Below are positions 56,306 through 64,000 of a stretch of 64,000 bases of DNA, in pieces. Origin of the DNA: Thereva unica. Taxonomy: Eukaryota; Arthropoda; Insecta; Diptera; Therevidae. How positions within the stretch are numbered: position 1 is the first letter of the stretch; each line of letters opens with the position of its first letter. The stretch spans positions 108,359,163 through 108,423,162 of the forward strand of contig OX465284.1 of NCBI GenBank assembly GCA_949987705.1, in the 5' to 3' direction. The position numbers and the translations under genes are program-made. The notes under the pieces are model-generated. The model searched no databases. It was not told the origin of the DNA and was given only the letters and a program-made list of their open reading frames with translations.

Positions 56306-56885
56306 AATGAAAGATGGTGGAAAGCTTTTAAAGTTGAGATTAGTCTCTTAAAACATGCTGACTAGAAGGGGAAGGGGTGGGGGGTTTGGTAAAATCAAAC
56401 CTTCACAAAACTGCAACTAATCATGAAAAGTCCGGATGTTAACGGAAACTACACTTCATAATCGGATCGGATAAGTGTAGTCTTAAATAAAAGTAACGCG
56501 CTAATCTCTCTTCTTCGATGGCAAGAGAGTCTTCGACAAAATATCAATATCAGTTTGACATTTTAGAGCGTTTGCTCATCTCAATGCCTGGGATTGCTTA
56601 AAGGATGCAAGTTTCTTCTATGTAAGCAGACAGGCCAGCCAGTAGTCTTGTCCTCTCTTGAATGCAAATCGTTCATATGGGCAGACGCCTCGATAACAGC
56701 TATCTAGTAGGTCGACAAGGTGTTAATCCGCGTCATCAAACTCATCGATAATCGTACCTTTTGGCACTTCAATAGACTCATTTCGACTCATCTACTCGAT
56801 TCACTGCCTGCAAGGAAAAGGAAGACTCCTACATACTATGGTCTAGCTGTTCATAGATATAACAGCTGGACGATGGAACAACATA
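56306..56885. other. Unique DNA between two hairpins
   Basis: No gene recognised; the plus frame from 56720 runs into the next hairpin. Confidence 0.4.
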
Positions 56886-56995
56886 GGGTGTGTTCAAAAA
56901 CGCAACCCTGCCGCCACACTGTAGAATTCAGCTACAGACTTCTAATTGCTGAATTCTTCATTGTTGCGGCAGTGTTGAGTTTTTGAAATCACCCA
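56886..56995. mobile_element. Short hairpin MITE, 110 bp
   Basis: The left arm GGGTGTGTTCAAAAACGCAA, CCCTGCCGCCACACTG, GAATTCAGC pairs with the right arm, whose reverse complement is GGGTGATTTCAAAAACTCAA, CACTGCCGCAACAATG, GAATTCAGC; the loop is about 15 bases. ATA flanks each side, compatible with a TA or 3-bp duplication. The length and near-complete self-pairing fit a MITE of the Tc1/mariner sort, but that is not proven. Confidence 0.7.
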
Positions 56996-59609
56996 TAGTC
57001 GGCAGCATAGATCGCAGTCAGAATTTCCATAGTCGCACAACATCCTAGAGTTCAAACGAACGGTTCATCGACTTCTGGTCGAGCAAACGATTAAAGACTG
57101 AACTTAAACGCACGTTACTTCTATATGCCTTATATCGACAATATGGCCAATTCTTATCGTCCTTCCAAGAACCTGGCGTTTCAAACTACCTTAAACATAA
57201 AAACACCAAATTTCCCACAACAAAACTCCCATAAAAAATGTCTGCAAAACTGTTAACTACCCAAAAATACATGCGATCATCAATTGCTACTACTTTATAT
57301 CAGTAAACAGTTCGATCGAAATCTTCTCCGGGAAAAACATAACAGAGCATAAACGATCGCGCGTTGCAACGATCTCGAACGATCGCATATATTCTTTTCG
57401 ATGACAACCAATTAGTTCGTCCGGTGATTTTCGAAGAGAGAAGATCATCTGAACTTTTTAAGAAATTATGTTTACCGCTAAAAGATAAGCCTCGATCATC
57501 ATTGTCTGATCTTCGTGGAATTGAGTTGTAAAAAGACGAAATGTTGTTAACGATCTGTTTTCCGATGTCACAAGCTATTGAACGGTGGTACATGGAAAGT
57601 TTGTGGATGTTTGTTTGTTTGTTGATGTTCCATTTTATGATCGGTATTTTTTTTAGGTTTATTCTTTAAATGGACATTAATTTGCGAAGTATAACAGCAT
57701 GGTTTTAATGTGGTGTTATACTAAACTCGTTTGGGTTTTAGCGTTTCATTGCAAAACATGATTTAATCTGTAAATGAGTGTCAAATAAAAATACGTAGAT
57801 CACCTCCAGAACATCACTTAAATCCGCCTTAATTCATTTTTCAGCACTTGAATGGCGAACAGCATGTCTTAACGTATACTTTAAGTGCATTAGCGGATTG
57901 ATGGCACTTAAGACCCTCCTCAGCCATGGTGTATTTATTTATAAAATCTTTTTCATATATTCGCAGAAACTCAACCCATCGTTAACACTTGCCGTAGTAG
58001 CCTTCGACAGTCATTAATATATCCTCTCAGATCTAGATCCGTTAGTCAAGCCAGACACTATGCAATTAATTATAATTACCAGTTTGCAATCTTTTATTAT
58101 ACCTGCGGTGCTTTAAGATAATTATTTGCTCAGGTTGAATATGAAATAGGGACGACGCTCCGGTGGATGATGGCAAATACGAGACGTCAACCTCTGTAAA
58201 ATGGCACGATCTAGTCAGAATTACAAGCAATGACGATCAGTCTTTTACGGCTGATGGTGATGAAGATGATCATCATTACCAACAATTTTCGCTTCCCCCA
58301 TAATGAATGGACCGTGACTACATGGGCGATCTTCATTTATGAGCTTCAACTTGTTTCCCCATCTGCATGTTGCCCATACACCGCCGACCGGCCGATCACC
58401 TGTTGTTGTTGCATAATAATCCGCTAAAACTTGAATGATCGCGTGCCCATGATTTTCGCGTCGTAATGTATGTATCATCATGAATAGGTTATCTGGTTCC
58501 AGAGCATGTACAGAAGATGTGTTCTCGGTAGACTCCTACATTGTATAACCGAGAGGAGATCATGCTCTGAGCATTAAGGATTATAATTCCAGTTACTGGC
58601 AACGGGCACTTTGGTTACTAGTTTTTGGGTAAAAGATTAGTCATTTTTCCCCCCTTTTAATTTGTTTTTATAAATAATTGCTAATAAATAAATTTATTTA
58701 CAAGCTGTTTACACAAAACCGATTGAACTAACTGCGAACTGCGCCTGGGTGACTCTGGTGGCGGAAGTTTTACAAAATCTCGAATTACCTGATTTTAACT
58801 GGTCATATATTTTTTTCTTTATATCAATGTTGTTCGGCAAATGGCAACATTGTAACATTTGTTGTATGTGTAAATTTAACAGAATTATACACGCTCTTTA
58901 TCACATAAATAACGGCTGTGCGCAAAACGGTTTAAAATTCTTCGATATAATAATATTCAACGAAATGTTGAAAGAAGAGCCCCCATAAGAAAATTCTGGA
59001 AATTCTTGCGGAAAATTCAAACGCATTCATTTCAATAATGCAGTTTCTAATTCAGTTTTGTGACATTTTTAATCACGATGCGCCCATGCAAGAAATTAAT
59101 TTGTCATCTTTGGTGTTTATGTAAATTAAAGCAGAGCAAAATGGGTTGAGTCGTGGATTCGATTCACATTTTATGTGTTATATCTCGATGTTATATTCAT
59201 TTAACAAAATTTAGCGTTATCTTTAAACATTTTAAGAATTGATTTTTTTTATTTTAAGGTGTTATTTACACTGGTGTAGTCGCAGTTTAATGTAAACGAC
59301 TGTCCCTCTATAATGACAATAATTTAAAAAAAATTTATAAACTAAAAATACTTAAAAAGTATGCCATGTAACCGCAGTATATATATACATATGCAGAAGA
59401 GAAAAGGATAAAAGCTGAGCCTTTTCTTAACATCATAGGCACAGCTTTAACAGAATACCTTCAACAGAATGGCCGAATATTCCAAATCGCCAAACAAGCA
59501 ACACAATACACAATACATGGGAAAGGGATGTACGGCAGAATCAATCGAGAAGCTATCTCAGCTGGAAAAATTCGAAGCGCTACTAAAAAGAGCGAATTTG
59601 GAGCGATGT
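56996..59609. other. Mostly unique DNA
   Basis: CGATC and GCGATC words are dense at 57310-57500. A GAT/ATC microsatellite-like stretch lies at 58240-58280. No gene recognised; the minus frame 57300-57593 has no motif. Confidence 0.35.
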
Positions 59610-60160
59610 CAGTATGATCCAATTGGAGCTTTAAGGAATTGTATGAGGGGCAAACATCGACCGGTTCTCATTCGATGCGGTGGTCAAGCAGCACATTGGA
59701 AGTGTTTGGTGACTAGTTGGGGGACCGCTTGATAAAACCGCTGTCAATATTTGCGTTTGGAAGGGCGAAAAGATAATTTCAAAATATGAATAAAAATATA
59801 AAGCTTTTCGACACCGTAGTTGTTTTACATAAACATAGGTGCTATCATATGAATTGGAGGGTTGCAAAGTTAAGTTTTTGATTTCTCCAAAAATACTTCT
59901 AAAAAAGCAGTGAAAGGAGTGCTCCCCATTGCGATCCTGCAAGGTTAAAAAGATACAGAACTGGGATGGTAAGGGAAACGCCCTAAGCTTTTTAAGGAGC
60001 GTTCTACCATTGTATTCCTACGCTGTCTACTTTTCTTTATCTCCAGCCCTTCGGGTAGCTGTAGTATACCGATATGGTAAAGTCCGAAACTTTTGTATGG
60101 GAGCTACTCTTCGCCTTTATATGCCCAATTTTAGCAATCTATGGCTCAAATAAAAGGTCT
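59610..60160 (+). mobile_element. 5S rRNA-derived repeat, copy 8
   Basis: The 5' part has TTGGAGCTTTAAGGAATTGT. The core at 59658-59740 has GACCGGTTCTCATTCGATGC, GGTCAAGCAGCACATTGGAA and ACTAGTTGGGGGACCGCTTG. The tail has TATTTGCGTTTGGAAGGGCG, TGAATAAAAATATAAAGCTT and ACTTCTAAAAAAGC, and then TTTTTAAGGAGCGTTCTA as in copy 1. With copies 1 and 5 it defines a family of roughly 550-650 bp. Confidence 0.8.
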
Positions 60161-60264
60161 CGAAGCCAAAAAGAAGAAGGTTTAATACTGATTGAGGACT
60201 TATGAATATCAATCAACAACAAAGTTCATAATCGACACAAGGCAGAAATGCTGTGCATGCCAGA
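60161..60264. other. Short spacer
   Basis: Nothing recognised. Confidence 0.3.
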
Positions 60265-60625
60265 GACTTGGTGCGAGAACGCCAATTCAACAAAAATCAG
60301 CTAAAAATTTTCGTAGAAACTTAAACAAGACAAGATTGCTGATCAAAAAAATCCTACGACAAAATCATGCCACGTGTAGCTATAGGAAATAGCGGGATTT
60401 TATCCTAGATGCTCCAGGCGGTAGAGGCAAAACATTTCTTATCAATTTGATTTTGGCGTCGATTCGAATGCAGAATGAGATTTCACTTGCAGTGCCATCA
60501 TCGGGAATTGCCCATGGAAAGAGCAAATTTGAGATTCCCAATTGTTTTGGCGCACGCCATACTATTGGCTTATTGGTGCAGCGAGCCGCTATTATCGATA
60601 GAACGAAAGCTGGGAAAAAATAGAG
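60265..60625 (+). pseudogene. Second Helitron helicase fragment (Pif1-like)
   Basis: Frames read RERQFNKNQLKIFVETL and YDKIMPRVAIGNSGI, then, after a stop and shift at about 60392, RDFILDAPGGRGKTFLINLI and LASIRMQNEISLAVPSSGIA. The Walker A motif APGGRGKTF keeps GxGKT, unlike the copy at 14.7 kb. RTAHS-like sequence (ARHTIG) follows and the frame closes at about 60623. The differences from the 14.7 kb copy indicate a different Helitron insertion rather than a recent duplication. No Rep domain or ends were found. Confidence 0.75.
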
Positions 60626-60760
60626 CCAATGACGATGTCATGGGCGATTTTGCGGAAATGACAGCAAGCAATTTTTACTATTTAATACGATGAGTAGAAG
60701 AATCCATATAGAGTGCTACATGCTTGGGCTTCAGGCTGCAGATTACTGCCTGCTTCTTCT
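60626..60760. other. Short spacer
   Basis: Nothing recognised. Confidence 0.3.
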
Positions 60761-60850
60761 GCTTATTTGGTCCGCGCGGGACGTCCCCGAAACGGATACG
60801 CTGCTATCGGTAGGTCGACTACTCTCCTCCTTGCTTGACAATTAGAAAGC
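60761..60850 (-). repeat. Dispersed repeat C, copy 3 (inverted)
   Basis: The reverse complement reads GGAGGAGAGTAGTCGACCTA, then AGCAGCGTATCCGTTTCGGG and GACGTCCCGCGCGGACCA, matching copies at 3.6 and 6.6 kb. Confidence 0.55.
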
Positions 60851-61090
60851 ATGGAAACTAGACCCCTAGATGATTACTACGCAAGGATATAGGGTTTGGA
60901 GTTTTGGGTTTAATCTATTTTCGGGGGCCGGGGCAATTCATCTCCACCCCCTTTGTGGCAAGCTTGGATAAGAGAAAGGGACTGTTTTCTAAGTGGGAGA
61001 AGAAGAAAGACGACGCTGGCAGGAATTGAACTATGTAACTCTGTGGGGTGATAATCGGACGTCTTAACTCCTCGGCTACCAAAGCCTGCA
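60851..61090 (-). repeat. tRNA-like SINE, second subfamily
   Basis: The minus strand reads AGGCTTTGGTAGCCGAGGAG, TTAAGACGTCC (A box), then GTTCAATTCC (B-box form, usual GGTTCGAATCC) at about 61021-61086, followed by a CT-rich body (TCTTTCTTCTTCTCCCACTT) and GAATTGCCCCGGCCCCCGAA. The body differs from the SINE at 35.6 kb after the CT-rich part. The 3' end could not be fixed. Confidence 0.5.
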
Positions 61091-61239
61091 TATCCAAGCC
61101 TACCAAGTCATTTATCCAATAAAGGATGGCTTGACGACTTGGTTTTGAACTACCTACATTTGTAATGATTTACACAATCGTCCCTAAGGTGATATGGACT
61201 GTGATCACCCAAAACGTCTTAAAGTTGAGCTTGCTGTTA
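61091..61239. other. Short unique stretch
   Basis: Nothing recognised. Confidence 0.3.
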
Positions 61240-61410
61240 ATGTTTCTCCATTTTAAAACGCAAACAAGTTTCCAACTACTGCACCATTTCGATGCTTCTA
61301 CGCTCAAACTGACACTCCAACTGTCACCTGTCAAACTATCGTTTACTGGTGGCGCTGCCATCAGTTCGTGACTTAATATAATTTACGCCATCTATCGGAA
61401 AAACGCTAGA
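61240..61410 (-). repeat. Dispersed repeat D, copy 3 (inverted)
   Basis: The minus strand reads TTTTTCCGATAGATGGCGTA, ATGGCAGCGCCACCAGTAAA, CGATAGTTTGACAGG, GCATCGAAATGGTGCAGTAG and TTGTTTGCGTTTTAAAATGG, in the same order as copy 2. Confidence 0.55.
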
Positions 61411-64000
61411 AACTTTTTACCAGGAATTCATTTTTAATGTGTTGAAATATGACACTGAATATGATGCTCATGACTTCTTGTTATTTATTTCACTAAGCCC
61501 ACCCTGAATGAAGTAGCCTGAAACCTTAATCCTCTGTTGCAGTTGGCCGGGTCAAGAAGTTTTTGTTTTGTTTTTTTTATTAATTGACAGTCCAAAAATG
61601 AGTTGTTGAGAATTATGTCAGAAAAACTGTGTGAATCGAAATAAAACTGGTTTTAAAGACAAAAGGACATTAATTTGTGGAATTTGGATTGAATCGACTA
61701 ATTATAAAGAGAGAATTTGAAATTTAGAAGGAAAGATTAACTGAGGTAAGATTATGTCAACACGAATCTCCCAAATCAGTTCAAACTGACGGAGATCGGT
61801 CCAATAAAGTTTTTGGACGCTCGTTGAACACGAGATTTCTAAACCCAAGTTGCTTGGTAGACTGGCTGATATCTCAGTACCAGTGATCGCTCGAGACGCG
61901 AATTGACCTTGACTTTGGTTTCCAGGCTCGGCACTGCTGCTGCAGTGACAATCCTCCTTAGCATCATGAGAAACACTGCAAAGCCAAGAAATCATTTCCA
62001 TTTCACTTCTGGAACTCTCCTAAATCATCACAGACAAAATATAACACTGCCACCAGCCACAGTACCAACCGTCCGACGACGGATCGACCTTGTCCTTAAT
62101 AATAAATCGCAATCAGGGATCCATACCTCATCCCAGACCTCCAGACGAGAGATTTCGTAAATCACCTTTTTTCACGTGAAAACGTCCAAAATATTTTGAT
62201 GTACGAGGCCGGAAAGCCATTGTTATAAATGGCGATCGTTGGTAAGGGAGCGCCAGGTCAGTTCGTATCATGAATCACAATTTGCAAAGAAGGTAATGAA
62301 ATGATGTCCCATAACGACTCGGGGTTTCGTGCTGTCTGTTTTTGTTGGCTGTTGGTCCCTTCTTAACAATGTGACATCTCGATGAAGCCCAACACCTCTA
62401 GAGATTTATTTCCATTGCGTCTGAGATGTTCCTTCTTCGAGCATATCCCACTGGGAATTCAGTGCCGAACATGTCGCATTGCTGCATAACAGCACAAAAA
62501 GCGACAAGTACATCCACTTGAACTTCTGCCGAACGTCTTGCATTTACTGTGTGCTGAATGCACCAAAAGAAAAGTGTCGCGCGGAGTAATCTTCAGTGTG
62601 ATCTTCAGTCTGATCTTCTGTCAACATTTTTGCTTTTTTGCTTACATGAAAGTGATGCTGTCGAACTTATATTCCTCTGTATGCAATTTTCGCGCGCACT
62701 CAATAAGTATTTCATATATTCCAAAGAGTTTTGTTCAATTCCGAATTGAAAGTCAATGAAACGCACTTTCCACGAGAACATTCATGGCGATCGGCGATTT
62801 GATTTCGATTTTCGCGTTTTCGATTGCATTTTCGTTGCATTTATGTAAACCGGGAAATGGACAACGAACTATTGGCAAATTGCATCTGGGTCATTTGAAA
62901 TTCGTTTGAATAAAACATTATTTATTTATTTTTGTTGTAGTTAAATTGTATTAAAGATATTCTTAGTTATTTTTAGTATTACGTGAATTATTTGCATTTT
63001 TGAAGCCTAGATGTCATTATTCCCCACCCAGAGTTTAGAAAATGCTCTCACTTTAAACCATGGCGAAATACTATATGCTATATAGCCATTGTCTTTACTT
63101 TACTCCCTGGGGCAAATGACATTTAGTTCAATCCATGTCGAATCACGTAATATTGCTGAAACTTTTATTTCAGGAAATTTCATCGTATAATGTTGATAAT
63201 GAAATGCCATATCGATCGTTGCGGTATATTTGGCTAGCGTTATCATATTTGGTAGTCACTAATAAATTTTTAATATTGTTTTGTTATGATGGAGGAGAAT
63301 AATTTACAATAGTATGGATTATTTAGGTGTCTAAATGGCCATGTAATCGGTATTTGATACATTTTGTTAAAATGTCATTGGCCTATGCAGAACTATTTGA
63401 ATTTCAAGACATGCAATCGATCATTGATCGAGTAAACAGTTAAAAGCACTTTCAGGGAATTATTATATGAATAGCGTGGTGTTTGAGTTCGACGCCATTC
63501 GATAATACCTTGAGCTAGAAAATAAATTCTCAATCCAGTTCTTTACAACTGATTCGTACGGGCAAAAACCCTTAGAAATGTCCAGTCTTACAATAATAGA
63601 CATGGCAGAATAAACGTTTCTCAGTCTATATAACTTTGATTACAAACAACACATTTGGGGTTATTACTGCGTAAACACAAATCCCAGTCTGTAGCTTGGA
63701 AGATGTGTTTATAAAATTTATTGCATCTTTTCTTGGTAAAGGTGAACAAGATAGGTGTCATTATAATGTAAATAAAGCAATGGAGTCAATGTCTTACGAG
63801 CTGTGTAAAAGCTGGTTGTAAAAATAAACTTCGTCCACATCCATAGTACCAAGTTCAGGGCAAAAAAGTCAGGAAATATTGTTTGGTAACACAATCGATG
63901 CACTGTAGCGTGCGAAACGTAGCATTTTCCAAAAGAAATACGGCTCCATTACATCGCCAGGCTAAATACCGCACCAAACTATCACTTTGACTATTTCTCT
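61411..64000. other. Unique DNA to the window end, nothing recognised
   Basis: Frames at 61702-62001 (minus), 61903-62160 (plus) and 62538-62759 (plus) overlap others and carry no motif. 61890-62900 is somewhat richer in GC than the rest. From 62900 the DNA is AT-rich. No element ends, tRNA or coding gene were found. Confidence 0.4.

Overview
The window reads as insect nuclear DNA, most likely from a fly (Diptera). It is AT-rich and gene-poor, and no open frame of normal gene length carries a recognisable cellular protein. The pointers to an insect are a block repeated eight times that matches the interior of arthropod 5S rRNA, a mariner-type transposase of a kind common in insects, relics of several non-LTR lineages (RNase H-bearing I/Jockey-like, R1-like, RTE-like), and a start codon in a fly-like context (CCAAAATG). 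The species cannot be named from sequence alone.

Layout. 1-9 kb: non-repetitive DNA with a GC-rich block (0.6-1.3 kb), a small inverted-repeat element (6.7-7.0 kb), an RNase H relic and the first 5S-derived repeat. 9-16 kb: reverse transcriptase (RT) relics, a 617-bp inverted-repeat element and a broken Helitron helicase. 18-21.1 kb: one minus-strand non-LTR element with endonuclease and RNase H, split by a tRNA-derived SINE and a MITE. 21.8-23.4 kb: the best candidate for a cellular gene, a 40-codon signal-peptide-like first coding exon on the minus strand ending at a consensus splice donor, with a long probable 5' leader. 24.6-26.3 kb: an R1-like RT relic. 27.7-29.1 kb: a hAT-like element inserted in a tRNA-SINE, next to an RTE relic with a large internal deletion. 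29.7-36.9 kb: more 5S-derived copies, a SINE nested in another repeat and a 29-bp minisatellite. 37-40 kb: mostly unique. 40.1-42.7 kb: a long plus-strand non-LTR relic. 44.2 kb: a second, weaker candidate first exon. 45.8-54 kb: MITEs, RT fragments, one mariner element with complete ends but a dead transposase, a gypsy RT relic and a fold-back element carrying TGACGTCA. 55.5-57 kb: three related hairpins. 59.6-61.4 kb: a 5S-derived repeat, a second Helitron helicase fragment and short repeats. The rest is AT-rich DNA with nothing recognised.

How it fits together. Nearly all recognisable coding material is decayed transposon, often nested, so a relative insertion order can be read in several places. 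The possible host sequence is one or two first exons with leader DNA, which suggests large introns or intergenic space around a gene for a secreted or membrane protein. The most distinctive feature is the dispersed 5S rRNA-derived repeat family, whose copies share the same diagnostic change and the same non-5S flanks, implying one founder that spread as a SINE-like element.
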